Shown here piece by piece: positions 8,755-17,855 of a DNA stretch of 64,000 bases (positions are counted from its first letter, which is position 1; every line of letters starts with the position of its first letter). The position numbers were made by a program, and so were the translations under genes. Origin of the DNA: Candidatus Kapaibacterium sp. GTDB lineage: Bacteria > Bacteroidota > Ignavibacteria > Kapaibacteriales > HRBIN21. The stretch spans positions 456,183 to 520,182 of the forward strand of contig JANXCT010000002.1 of assembly GCA_025059875.1 (NCBI GenBank). The letters run 5' to 3'. The notes beneath the pieces were generated by a model. It saw only the letters and a program-made list of their open reading frames with translations. It was not told where the DNA came from and ran no database searches.

Positions 8755-11740
8755 GCAGCGGGCGCAGCACAATTGCAGTTGGACTCTGGAGCCGCAGCCA
8801 GTATAGTCCCGCCGGATAGGGCTCGACAGAGAACACCACGGTGTGATTCCCTGCCGGTACCATCCCAGAGGAAAGCTCCCGGAGTTCTTGCCCATAGGCA
8901 TCGTACAGTACGAGCTGAATCTCTGTTGGCTGTCGAGTACTGAAGCGGAACCGAACCTCTGTAGTTGCTGGCTGCGGGGACGGTGGCTCTACGAAGAGTT
9001 GGGTCGTGTCGCTCCTGCCCTGTAGCACTACTCCACACTGGTCACGCCCGATATACGACTGCGGTAGCAATTCACTCCGCAACGCAATCTGCCTGTACCG
9101 GCAGAGCGCCTCGAATCGCAGCGTGTCCACATAGGGGCCTACCACAGGCTCCAACGGTGCAAAACAGACCAAGAGTCCCCAGGACTCTCCTGGGGCCAGC
9201 ACGAGCGGTAGCTGTCCAGGCGGTATCGAAAACGCTGTCCCCCGCTGCAGCAAGGCATAGTCCAGGCGTACAGTGAAGCGCCCTGTGTTCCGGAGCCAGA
9301 CTGTATCACACCGGAGCTCGCCGTAAGAGCAGGGCGATACTGCTAACTCCTGCTCTATCGGCTTAACGACTTGCACCGTAAACCCCGGCAACGTATCAGC
9401 AACACGGCACTCGTTGCCCGCCGCATCGCGAATCAGGAGCTCATACCAAGCATCTTCGTAGGGGTCCAAGACTCTCACCTGCAGACCTACCCGATACTGC
9501 TCACGTTCTACGATCGAGACGGTGCAGTTCACCTGCTGGAGAACATTCAGCTCCACGATGCCGGAGGCCAAACCACCCGTGTCAGCGACGATGACTCGAT
9601 CTTCCCAGCCGCACGAATCTCGGCGTCGGGACACCGCTGGCGGAGTCTCGTCGGTGCCAATTAGGATCCGAACGATCGCTGCGCTGTCGTCAACGAAGCA
9701 ACTATCGGCAAGGAGTAGTCGTGCTTCGTAGGCACCTGCCCTCTCTGCTCGGAAGCAGAGCTCCACTCGCATAGCCTCTCCAGGGCCAAGGAGTGAATCA
9801 GCAGGGCTCAAAGAGACCTCGGTCCCCGGAGGCAGCGCCCCAACGAACCGAAGCTCCCGAAGGTACTTCGGCAAGCGGCCTACGTTGTGCACCATCAACT
9901 CTCCACAGTGTCTCTGCCCATCAGCGAAAGCATCTACCTGTACAGTGCCCGGCTCTGCCCGAAGAGTGAAGCCTGACAGTGCGAAATCCCATCGCTGCTC
10001 GTAACCCGCTGAATCTCGGGCATAGAGTTGGAAGAAGCCATCCGAGAAGACATCCCGCAGCACGGCCTGGAAGCGTACTGAATCAGCCGGCTTCGGAAAA
10101 GGCTCCACAGTCACGAGCACGTTGTCTGTCGAGAGGACCTCCACTGTCTGCAGGCGACTATCTGCGTCAGCTGTATCGTAAACTACCCCGCTGAGGCTGA
10201 AACACCGATACTGCGCCACGAGGCTCGGTGGCGTCACATCCAAGGGGCGAAAACTGGCCCCACCAACGTAGCCGTATGAGTCTGCCGGTCCATAGCCGTA
10301 GACGTAAAGTCCCAGCGGGGCTGGTGTCCCATCTGCAAAACGTGCCTCAATGTTGTGAACCCCATCCGTGGTCCGCAGCCAGGCATACATGTAGCCAGAG
10401 GTTCCTACGGGCTGCAGAAGGGCTGGAGAGACGCGTTGCCCATCCAACCAAAGCTCGGCTCCTCGCGGGAGAACAGCCGTAGCGTACTGTTCCTGGTAGA
10501 CAGGCATGTAGTTGCCCGCGACATCGTAGCTATACTTCTGGGCATTGATGAAGCGGTACCGCGACATGAATTGCTGCACGGGCGGGATGAGCATCATGAA
10601 GGGGTCGCTGATGTTGTTGACCTGCCCAGCATTGGAGGTCTTATGGAAGGCAGCAACCAAGATGGGCCCGGTTGCGCGCACCTCCAATGGTTGAGCCAGC
10701 TCACCCTCGTATACTTGCCCGCGATCCAAGACGGCGACCCGCTGCCCGTTCACGAAGACTTGGGTCCCCGCTTGCGCAGCTAAAACACGAAAGCGGTGAG
10801 TTCCTTGGGGGGCAATTCCTTGCGACGGTGGTGGGAAGTGGGTGAGGAGCACGGAGTATCCCCATGTGCTAATCGGTGGCAGCTGCTCCACGAGGATATC
10901 ACGTGAAGTCAGTCCTGGCTGTCCAACGGGGACTAGGGCCCGCTGATGTCCGGCAAACACAGCGATAGGCTTTGTAGCCCGAATCTCTGTACCCGTTAAG
11001 TCCGGCCGAAGCTGGCTTGGAGTAATCCGTGCCTGCACCAAGTACACCTGTCCGCGGTTGAGTACTACCCGCTGCTCCTGGAGTCCATTCCGATAGGTAG
11101 GAGCGCTGGGAAGGATCGTGACCTCAGTCTGATCCTCCACAGCGACCACAGCAAACTGCGATGGTGTACTCTCGGGGCTAATTCCGCCAACAGAGGAACG
11201 GCCATCGCTCGGATAGCTCATCACCAAGTACTCTCGCCCAAGGACATCGATAGGCAGCACCAGGAAGGCATCGCTGCTGTAGAGCGCCTGTTGGAAGGCA
11301 TAGACGGTAACTTCGCTCCCTTCCTCTACTACAACGTGGAAAGCCTTGTACACTGGGCGTTCGCCTTGGCCCCCCTCGTTCTCTCCGCTCGTTAGCAGGA
11401 CACCGCTGTCGTTGTATCCCATGAGCTCTAGCCCCCACCAGGAACGGGCGAAGACGTACGGGAATCGGGGATCTACGATCGCAAAGCGCTCTTGGACACG
11501 CTGCCCAGCAGTATCCCACCACTCAATGAAGCCACGACAGGGCCCTTCAGCAACGATGAAGATGTAGAGGGAGTCTCCCAAGCGTTCCCGTGGATCTGGA
11601 TCTCTGCGGTTGTTGTGGTAGTTAGGCAGGAAGGTCAACCAGAACTCGCGTCCACGGCTGTCTGGATACTGTGCCCTAAGCTCGGCTGCCAACCAGCATC
11701 CTGCAACGAGCAGGACTAGCCCTTTCAGGTACCACGTCAT
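8741..11740 (-). CDS. Large secreted protein with IgGFc-binding-like N-terminus and T9SS-type C-terminal domain
   Basis: A 999-residue exported protein. A signal peptide (MTWYLKGLVLLVAGCWLAAE) precedes a region starting GREFWLTFLPNYHNN and including VVVEEGSEVTVYAFQ, which resembles the IgGFc-binding N-terminal domain seen in many FCB surface proteins. The middle contains repeated beta-sandwich-like segments with paired cysteines (for example VTPPSLVAQYRCFSLSGVVY). The last about 80 residues look like a T9SS sorting domain (LVLYDAYGQELREL, PAGLYWLRL, ending PLLIVR). Its role is probably adhesion or cell-surface interaction; this is inferred. The start overlaps the upstream phosphoesterase stop by 4 bases (ATGA), so the two are coupled. 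Confidence 0.8.
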   Translation of the reverse strand: MTWYLKGLVLLVAGCWLAAELRAQYPDSRGREFWLTFLPNYHNNRRDPDPRERLGDSLYIFIVAEGPCRGFIEWWDTAGQRVQERFAIVDPRFPYVFARSWWGLELMGYNDSGVLLTSGENEGGQGERPVYKAFHVVVEEGSEVTVYAFQQALYSSDAFLVLPIDVLGREYLVMSYPSDGRSSVGGISPESTPSQFAVVAVEDQTEVTILPSAPTYRNGLQEQRVVLNRGQVYLVQARITPSQLRPDLTGTEIRATKPIAVFAGHQRALVPVGQPGLTSRDILVEQLPPISTWGYSVLLTHFPPPSQGIAPQGTHRFRVLAAQAGTQVFVNGQRVAVLDRGQVYEGELAQPLEVRATGPILVAAFHKTSNAGQVNNISDPFMMLIPPVQQFMSRYRFINAQKYSYDVAGNYMPVYQEQYATAVLPRGAELWLDGQRVSPALLQPVGTSGYMYAWLRTTDGVHNIEARFADGTPAPLGLYVYGYGPADSYGYVGGASFRPLDVTPPSLVAQYRCFSLSGVVYDTADADSRLQTVEVLSTDNVLVTVEPFPKPADSVRFQAVLRDVFSDGFFQLYARDSAGYEQRWDFALSGFTLRAEPGTVQVDAFADGQRHCGELMVHNVGRLPKYLRELRFVGALPPGTEVSLSPADSLLGPGEAMRVELCFRAERAGAYEARLLLADSCFVDDSAAIVRILIGTDETPPAVSRRRDSCGWEDRVIVADTGGLASGIVELNVLQQVNCTVSIVEREQYRVGLQVRVLDPYEDAWYELLIRDAAGNECRVADTLPGFTVQVVKPIEQELAVSPCSYGELRCDTVWLRNTGRFTVRLDYALLQRGTAFSIPPGQLPLVLAPGESWGLLVCFAPLEPVVGPYVDTLRFEALCRYRQIALRSELLPQSYIGRDQCGVVLQGRSDTTQLFVEPPSPQPATTEVRFRFSTRQPTEIQLVLYDAYGQELRELSSGMVPAGNHTVVFSVEPYPAGLYWLRLQSPTAIVLRPLLIVR

Positions 11741-12708
11741 AGGGAGCCCGAAGGAGGTTCGACGTCTAGAACGAACTGGGGAGTAGCATCCTCTGTGATG
11801 AACCACAGCCGACATGCGGAGCCGCTCAGCGCCACATACACGAATCCTGGCCGTGCTAGCGCAAATAGGGAGTGGGGACCGTAGGCTGTCGACCGCACTC
11901 CCCCTCCAGCACCGGAGACAACACAGAGGAAGCTGTCATCGGGATGTTTCAGCAGCTGTAGGTCGTGCTCGTGGCCGCAGAAGTAGGCCACTACCCCATA
12001 GCGGTCGAAGAGTGGCTTGAGGAGCTTCAGCAAAGCCTCGTTCTCCCCGTAGGCACCAGCAGAGCGCAGTTGATGATGCCCCCAGACGAACTTCCAGCGT
12101 CCAGGAAAGGAGCGCAGCGTTTGCTCCAACCACCCCAACTGGCGGCGGCCCGCTCTCGGATTCGTTAAGAGCTCCTGTGTATCCAGGGCTACAAAGAGGA
12201 CTGGCGTACCATCGGGCAGTGTTTGCGTTACGCTGTAGTATCGTTCCGGCATGCGCCATCGGGAACTGCGCCGGCTGTATGCTATCTGGGCTTCGGGTCG
12301 CCCTCGGTAGTCATGGTTGCCCAACACTGCGTACCAGGGCACCTGCAGAGAGCTGTCAGAATAGATGCGCTCATACTTCGTGCTCCACTGGGGATCATCA
12401 GCAGCGAGGACGCCCGAAGGGTAGATGTTGTCGCCTGTGCTGAGGATGAAGTGGATGGGAGCCCGACGGGCTATCGCAGCCATCGCGCGAGCAACTCGGC
12501 GCTGCGTGACGCTCCCGGTTCCCCAGTCACCGATGACAATCCAGCGCAGTGTGGAATCCGCTGCTTCTGGAGCTGCAATCGTGCTCTCGACTCGGTAAGG
12601 TGGCTTCCCGTAGACAGTAGCGCTCCCCGGAGCTACCTCAGCCTGAACGAGCCAGAGCTTCGACCAGTGGCTGGCAACGGCAACAGCAAACGCGAGAAGC
12701 CACACCAT
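11737..12708 (-). CDS. Secreted metallophosphoesterase (purple acid phosphatase-like)
   Basis: A 323-residue calcineurin-like phosphoesterase with an N-terminal hydrophobic export signal. All metal-binding blocks are present in order: WIVIGDWGTG, STGDNIYPSGV, VLGNHDYRG, VWGHHQLRSAG and CGHEHDLQ. This order and spacing resemble tartrate-resistant acid phosphatases (dimetal phosphomonoesterases). The substrate is unknown; extracellular phosphate release is likely. It overlaps the following secreted-protein gene by 4 bases, and both proteins are exported. A one-mismatch -7 element (TAATTTTC, 12734-12741) lies 25 bases upstream. Confidence 0.88.
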   Translation of the reverse strand: MVWLLAFAVAVASHWSKLWLVQAEVAPGSATVYGKPPYRVESTIAAPEAADSTLRWIVIGDWGTGSVTQRRVARAMAAIARRAPIHFILSTGDNIYPSGVLAADDPQWSTKYERIYSDSSLQVPWYAVLGNHDYRGRPEAQIAYSRRSSRWRMPERYYSVTQTLPDGTPVLFVALDTQELLTNPRAGRRQLGWLEQTLRSFPGRWKFVWGHHQLRSAGAYGENEALLKLLKPLFDRYGVVAYFCGHEHDLQLLKHPDDSFLCVVSGAGGGVRSTAYGPHSLFALARPGFVYVALSGSACRLWFITEDATPQFVLDVEPPSGSL

Positions 12709-12755
12709 GCGTCTATAGCGGCGCGTACCTGCAGAAAATTACGTCCTTTCATGCC

Positions 12756-13361
12756 ATGCGCAAGCTCAGCTATGAGGAGCTCTGCCAGCAGAGGCTTACC
12801 ATCGAGCAATCACGGCAGGCAGTACGCCACCCAATTACGATTGTGCTCGACAACATCCGCAGTCTCTACAACGTTGGCTCCATCTTCCGGACTGCCGACG
12901 CCATCCGGGCCCAGGAGGTTATCCTCTGCGGGTATACCCCGGCCCCTCCCCGACCCGAGATAGAGAAGACTGCTCTCGGGGCCACGGAGAGCGTACCATG
13001 GCGCTACGTACGCTCTTGCAAAGAAGCCATCCAGAGCCTGCGCTCCGCTGGCATTCGTATCTTCGCGGTTGAGCTGACCGATACGGCTTTCCCCTACGAC
13101 GGACTCACCACAGCAGACTTCCCGGCTGCCTTCGTCTTCGGCAACGAAATCGTGGGAATTCAGCCGGAAGTCCTTCAGGTCTGCGATGCCGCTCTTGCCA
13201 TCCCGATGTACGGAGTCAAGCACTCATTGAACGTCGCTGTTGCGGCAGGGATCGTGCTCTACGAAGCCCTCCGCTGCTACCGACAGGGACAGTGGTCTGA
13301 GTCTCCTGAAGCCACAACAGCGTCCACCAACGATGCGCTTCCGACTGGCTGCTCCCGCTGA
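12756..13361 (+). CDS. SpoU/TrmH-family RNA 2'-O-methyltransferase
   Basis: A 201-residue SPOUT methyltransferase. The three family motifs are clear: motif 1 NIRSLYNVGSIFRTADAI, motif 2 FVFGNEIVGIQPEVL, and motif 3 IPMYGVKHSLNVAVAAGIVL, which forms the knotted SAM-binding site. Such enzymes methylate ribose in tRNA or rRNA. The short form, without an extra N-terminal RNA-binding domain, fits the TrmH-like group, but the target base cannot be assigned. It is divergent from the phosphoesterase and overlaps the next gene by 29 bases. Confidence 0.9.
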   Translation: MRKLSYEELCQQRLTIEQSRQAVRHPITIVLDNIRSLYNVGSIFRTADAIRAQEVILCGYTPAPPRPEIEKTALGATESVPWRYVRSCKEAIQSLRSAGIRIFAVELTDTAFPYDGLTTADFPAAFVFGNEIVGIQPEVLQVCDAALAIPMYGVKHSLNVAVAAGIVLYEALRCYRQGQWSESPEATTASTNDALPTGCSR

Positions 13362-14091
13362 CCCGCTCTACGATCCTCTCGTGGCGGTGTCCACAGACCG
13401 AGCCGACATCCGACTCCTACGGGTCAGCCCGGAAGCATGTGCAGAGCTACTGATGGCGGGCCGCGTAGAGGCCGCACTCCTCTCCCCGCTGGACTATGGC
13501 AGGGCCAACGGCATCGTTGACTACTGCATTCTGCCAGGTCCAGCCCTCGCCTTAGAGGGCTACACACAGCGGGTGTGGTTGTACTTCCGCCCAGGACTCA
13601 GGACCATAACGCGCTGTGCTACCCCTTCCACTCAGCACTTCTTGGCACAGGCATTGCGCCTACTCTTCGCAGAGGCCTACGATATAGAGCTGCAGCTCCT
13701 CGACATGCCGGCCTCTGGTGTCTCCGAAACCCTCCATAGCGTTGATGCTGTTCTCAGTTGGCAAGAAGACCTCCCGAGCTTGGGCCGCCTAGACATCGGG
13801 GAAGAATGGCTCTCTGCCTTCGGCTATGCTCTGCCCATAGCCTTCTGGAGCTGCCGCGCTGAAGTGGCTTCCGAAGAGCTGCTCGCTGCAATCAACGAGC
13901 TTACTCACCCACAACTGCCGGAATCGGAGCCCGTTGCGGAACTTTCCCCGTACTGCCGAGGAACTGTCTACTGGCGCTGGAATGAGACTGTAGCCAACGC
14001 GCTGCGTGAAACCTTGCTGCTGCTCTACTACCACCAGCTCGTACCGCATATCAGTGAGGTTAAGCCATGGGACAGCACTATGCCAGAATAA
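13333..14091 (+). CDS. mqnA: MqnA-like chorismate dehydratase (futalosine menaquinone pathway)
   Basis: A 252-residue member of the MqnA/MqnD solute-binding-like fold. Features seen are a short N-terminal strand (MRFRLAAPADPLYDPLV), VEAALLSPLDYGRANGIVDY, and DIGEEWLSAFGYALPIAFWS, which is the characteristic late block of MqnA. MqnA makes 3-enolpyruvyl-benzoate from chorismate, the first step of menaquinone synthesis by the futalosine route. The start ATG is taken at the conserved N-terminus, inside the end of the methyltransferase gene. The distinction from the related MqnD rests on this weak motif reading, so the exact step is less certain than the family. Confidence 0.75.
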   Translation: MRFRLAAPADPLYDPLVAVSTDRADIRLLRVSPEACAELLMAGRVEAALLSPLDYGRANGIVDYCILPGPALALEGYTQRVWLYFRPGLRTITRCATPSTQHFLAQALRLLFAEAYDIELQLLDMPASGVSETLHSVDAVLSWQEDLPSLGRLDIGEEWLSAFGYALPIAFWSCRAEVASEELLAAINELTHPQLPESEPVAELSPYCRGTVYWRWNETVANALRETLLLLYYHQLVPHISEVKPWDSTMPE

Positions 14092-14717
14092 TCAGCGCTG
14101 CGGCCGTTCTTAGCCTTGTCGGTTGTGGTCCCGTCTACCTTCCTGCCTTCTACCAGCTCGAGCGTCCACTCCTCCTGCATCCTGACCTTGACCGCGACGG
14201 ATGGGCTATCGGAGCAAACCTCTCTGGGGGTGAGAGCCTGAATTCTGATAGATCTCGGTTCACTGGAATCTGCGCTGGGGCTGCTTACGGCATAGGCAGC
14301 AAGCGTCGGATTGTGTCCTTGCGCAGCATGGCAGTGGCATACGGTGGCACCATTGGAGGAGAGAGCTGTGGCGGGATTGGAATCATCAATGAGCCTGCCC
14401 TGAATCTCCCGCTCGGTAAATGGCTCAGCATCAATCTCCTTTCAGAAGTAGGCGTTGCCTACGAGTTTGGACCGTATGTCCTCCATCACTTCCAGAACCC
14501 TTGGTTCCCCAGCCTCAGCTTAGGCGGTGGACTTACCTTACACTTCTCTCCACAGTCACGTCTTGCTGCCGACTGCAGACTGCTAGTGCCGTTCTCCATA
14601 CGTCTGGCATATCTCACAGACAGCTGGGGTTTTCACGCTTCCACGCTGCGGTTTGGATCAGCGTGGTCCTTTGGGATCAGCTATCTACTGGGCCAAGATC
14701 CACTGCCTCGGCGATGA
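14067..14717 (+). CDS. Putative outer-membrane lipoprotein
   Basis: A 216-residue protein whose N-terminus ends in a lipobox (LSLVGC, Cys at residue 20). The mature part has repeated amphipathic strands with glycine (GAAYGIGSKRRIVSLRS, LSLGGGLTLHFSP), giving a small barrel-like impression. No family is recognised. It overlaps the mqnA end by 25 bases, so the two are probably translated together, and its 3' end overlaps the convergent rpe by 41 bases. Confidence 0.65.
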   Translation: MGQHYARIISAAAVLSLVGCGPVYLPAFYQLERPLLLHPDLDRDGWAIGANLSGGESLNSDRSRFTGICAGAAYGIGSKRRIVSLRSMAVAYGGTIGGESCGGIGIINEPALNLPLGKWLSINLLSEVGVAYEFGPYVLHHFQNPWFPSLSLGGGLTLHFSPQSRLAADCRLLVPFSIRLAYLTDSWGFHASTLRFGSAWSFGISYLLGQDPLPRR

Positions 14718-15369
14718 GGCGTCGGAAGGTCTGCACATTCTGCACCAGGTCACCGCGAAAGAGAGCAGAGCCACTGACGATGACAGTGGCACCAGCACGG
14801 ACGACATCTCCAACATTTCCGGCATGGATACCACCATCGACTTCGATATCCCTCTCCACTCCCTGCCACAGCAGAAAGTCTCGTAGTTCTGAGATGCGCC
14901 GCAGCACACCAGGGATGAACTCCTGCCCACCAAAGCCAGGGTTGACCGACATGAGCACGAAGAAATCGCAGTATGGCGCAGCTTCATAGGCGTACGCCAG
15001 AGGAGTCGTAGGGTTGAGGACCACCCCTGCCCGCTTGCCGAAGCTACGAATAAGAGTGAGCACCCGGTGGAGATGCCAACAGGCTTCAACATGGACAGAA
15101 ATCCAGTCAGCTCCAGCTTCAGCGAAAGCGGGGACATATCGCTCTGGCTCCGCAAGCATGAGGTGACAGTCTATTGGGAGTCGTGTGTGGGGGCGCAGAG
15201 CTGCGACGATTGAGGGACCAAGCGTAAGGTTGGGAACGAAGTGACCATCCATGACGTCCACATGGAGCAAGTCTACGCCAGCCCGCTCACAGGCAGCTAT
15301 CTCCTCTCTCAAGCACGCAAAATCTGCAGCCAGCAGTGACGGTGCAATCCGGACGGTGCGTCCTTGCAT
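14677..15369 (-). CDS. rpe: Ribulose-phosphate 3-epimerase
   Basis: A 230-residue TIM-barrel enzyme that interconverts ribulose-5-phosphate and xylulose-5-phosphate in the pentose phosphate pathway. Family motifs are clear: APSLLAADFACLREE, LLHVDVMDGHFVPNLTLGP with metal-binding His and Asp, MSVNPGFGGQEFIPGVL and DGGIHAGN with VSGSALF for phosphate binding. Length is typical. It is last of the addB-lon-rpe group; its ATG shares one base with the lon stop codon (TAATG), which indicates translational coupling. Confidence 0.95.
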   Translation of the reverse strand: MQGRTVRIAPSLLAADFACLREEIAACERAGVDLLHVDVMDGHFVPNLTLGPSIVAALRPHTRLPIDCHLMLAEPERYVPAFAEAGADWISVHVEACWHLHRVLTLIRSFGKRAGVVLNPTTPLAYAYEAAPYCDFFVLMSVNPGFGGQEFIPGVLRRISELRDFLLWQGVERDIEVDGGIHAGNVGDVVRAGATVIVSGSALFRGDLVQNVQTFRRLIAEAVDLGPVDS

Positions 15370-17855
15370 TACCGCTTCAGCGTTACCCGGTTCCTATGGG
15401 CGCGGCGCAAGCGGTTCGAGGATGGCTGCCGATCGCTCTGAGATAGCCTCCAGAGCTCCTCTAGCCGCTTCTGGACTTTGCCGAAGAGTGTGTTGCGGGG
15501 ATATGTACCATCGGGACGGAGAACACCCGCAGGCATTCCCATCAATAGCGGGATCCCTTCCTCGAAGTGGCGGATCGGCCAAATGTGGAACCGGCCTTCC
15601 CGCACAGCATCAATGATGATGTCGGGCAGCATCAAGTCTTCGACGTTCTGCCGGGGGATGATGACACCTTGGGTTCCCGTCAGGCCTCGCGCTTGGCAGA
15701 TTTCAAAGAAGCCACGGATCTTCTCATTGATGCCTCCCACAGGCTGGATGTCCCCCTTCTGGCTCAGCGAGCCTGTAACAGCTATCTCCTGGCGCACCGG
15801 AACTTGGGCCAATGCAGAGAGCAGTGCATAGAGTTCTGCCGCCGAAGCGCTGTCACCGTCCACACTACTGTATGACTGTTCAAACGTCAGCGAAGCCGTC
15901 AACGTCAGAGGATGGCGGTGGGCAAAGCGCTCGCGTAACAACCCCGCGAGGATGAGCACCCCTTTGCTGTGGATGCGTCCGCTGAGCTCCGCCTCCCGTT
16001 CAATGCTGATGATACCGCTACTTCCGCTACCAACAGAAGCCGTAATCCGAACAGGCTTGCCGAAGTTGTAGGTGCCGGTGGAGTAGACCGTCAGGCCATT
16101 CACCTGCCCAATTCGCTCTCCCGTTGTATCAATCAGCAAGCTGCCCTGGAGGATGAGCTCGCGGATCTTTTCATCCACGAGGTCGGAGCGGCGCCGACGT
16201 GCGGAGAGTGCTTCCTCCACGTGAACCCGCTCTATGCGCGCCGCACCTTGCTGCTGCGCTACATGGTGAGCCTCCCGTACGACATCGGCCAGATCGCTGA
16301 AGAGGAGTGTCAGCTTCCGTTGAGTCTCTGCCCATTCGGCAGCCCATTCTGCTATCGCCGCCACGGCGCTACGATGTGCCGGCAGAATCCCCTCCTGCTG
16401 GCTCAGCTTACGGATGAAACGAGCGTAAGCCAGCAAGAGCTCTGGAGAACGCGGAGCTTCGGAGTCAAACTGGGCATGCACCTTGAACATCTTGGGGAAG
16501 TCCTCATCCAGCAAGTGTAGCAGCGTGTACACCTCCTCTGGTCCGATGAGGACCACCTTCAGCCTCACGTGGACAGGCTCTGGTTTGATGCCTGTAGGCA
16601 ATAGCGCGAAGAGAGGATCCCAAGCCTGGATGTCCAACTTGCCGTAGAGGATAACGTTCTTCAGCGCTGCCCACACTCCAGGCTGGATCAGGACATCCAG
16701 AGCGTTGAGGATGAGGTAGCCCTGGTCAGCCCGCAACACGGAGCCAGCCCGGATGGAAGTGTAGTCAGCCGACCATAACCCGCGACCATCCACCGCACGG
16801 TCAATTGTACCGAAGAGGTTGGCATAGGTGGGCGATGTCTCTACGATGACCGGAGCACATTCTGTCTGGCTATTGTCAACAACGACGTTGACGCTGTAGT
16901 ACCGTAAGCGCTCGTTCAGCAATGCCAAGCGCTGTTCGGCCTGGAGCGGAGTCTCCTGAGGTTCTGCAACGAACAAGTGGAGGTGATCCAGCAAGTCCTG
17001 TTCTACCTCTGCAAGAAACTCCTCCACACGCTCGTACGGGAAATTCTCGCGTAGCTCCCCAAAGATTCCGCGAACAAGCACCATGACAGCTGAACGATCG
17101 TGCTCTCGCACCGCCTGTTGGTATTCCTGCCAGAGACGTGCCGCCGCGCGAGTCAGCTCTTGGAGGCCAAAGCGCGCTTCGTCGTAGCGGCGCCGAATCT
17201 CCTGCGCTTCTTCCGGCGTCAACTTTCGTCCGCGTACGTAGTCATCCAGCTCGCCAATCGTAATCGGTGTTCCAGCAACGACAGGGAAGATCTCGGGCTC
17301 TACTCCAGCTTGTGTCTCCACCTGTCCTAACGCAAATCCCTGCTGTCTAAGCCGTTCCTCAAACTGCTGTAGGAGTTGGCGATGACGCTGCTCGAAGTCT
17401 TGCGCTAAGCTATGGCGGCGGGAGCGGAACTCCTCTTGCTCAAACAACTGAGGAATCCTTTGGCGCAAAAGAGCAATTGCCCGCTCCAAGGCATTCCGGA
17501 ATGCCGTTCCCTGCCCTTTGGGAAGGCGCAAAAGGCGTGGCTGACTCCGATCCCGAAAGTTGTGCACGTAGCAGTAGTCGTAGAGGGGCGGGCAGACAGT
17601 CAACGCCTCTTGGAGAATCTTCTGCACTGTTGCCAGGCGCCCCGTTCCCGAGAGCCCGGAGACGTAGATGTTGTAGCCCGGAGCCCAGAGGCTGACCCCC
17701 AACCTTAATGCCTCCAGTGCTCGGGATTGACCTACAATCTCTTGCAATGGCTCCAGCTCATCCGTTGTCTCAAAAGGAAGCTCCTCTTCGCTGCATCGCC
17801 AGCGCAGCTTCTCCGGCGGCAACGGTTCCGGGAGCTTAGCGCCAAATCGCTTCAT
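15369..17855 (-). CDS. Lon-family ATP-dependent protease (LonB/AAA_32 type)
   Basis: An 828-residue protein with an N-terminal ATPase core and C-terminal Lon protease domain, but without the classical Lon N-terminal substrate domain. The P-loop is unusual (GLSGTGR, with Arg where Lys is usual), as is known in this subgroup. A long charged coiled region (about residues 130-290) is inserted in the ATPase. The protease dyad is present: Ser in VDGDSASAAELYALLSAL and Lys in GGINEKIRGFFEICQ. The start ATG is set by the 4-base overlap with the upstream addB stop; a longer frame exists but runs into addB. A quality-control protease of the cytosol is likely; whether it hydrolyses ATP is open. Confidence 0.9.
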   Translation of the reverse strand: MKRFGAKLPEPLPPEKLRWRCSEEELPFETTDELEPLQEIVGQSRALEALRLGVSLWAPGYNIYVSGLSGTGRLATVQKILQEALTVCPPLYDYCYVHNFRDRSQPRLLRLPKGQGTAFRNALERAIALLRQRIPQLFEQEEFRSRRHSLAQDFEQRHRQLLQQFEERLRQQGFALGQVETQAGVEPEIFPVVAGTPITIGELDDYVRGRKLTPEEAQEIRRRYDEARFGLQELTRAAARLWQEYQQAVREHDRSAVMVLVRGIFGELRENFPYERVEEFLAEVEQDLLDHLHLFVAEPQETPLQAEQRLALLNERLRYYSVNVVVDNSQTECAPVIVETSPTYANLFGTIDRAVDGRGLWSADYTSIRAGSVLRADQGYLILNALDVLIQPGVWAALKNVILYGKLDIQAWDPLFALLPTGIKPEPVHVRLKVVLIGPEEVYTLLHLLDEDFPKMFKVHAQFDSEAPRSPELLLAYARFIRKLSQQEGILPAHRSAVAAIAEWAAEWAETQRKLTLLFSDLADVVREAHHVAQQQGAARIERVHVEEALSARRRRSDLVDEKIRELILQGSLLIDTTGERIGQVNGLTVYSTGTYNFGKPVRITASVGSGSSGIISIEREAELSGRIHSKGVLILAGLLRERFAHRHPLTLTASLTFEQSYSSVDGDSASAAELYALLSALAQVPVRQEIAVTGSLSQKGDIQPVGGINEKIRGFFEICQARGLTGTQGVIIPRQNVEDLMLPDIIIDAVREGRFHIWPIRHFEEGIPLLMGMPAGVLRPDGTYPRNTLFGKVQKRLEELWRLSQSDRQPSSNRLRRAHRNRVTLKR

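Noticed and set aside
15251..17708. Several plus-strand frames of 100-180 codons across the lon gene
   Set aside because: They follow lon codons in the reverse direction and have no signals of their own.
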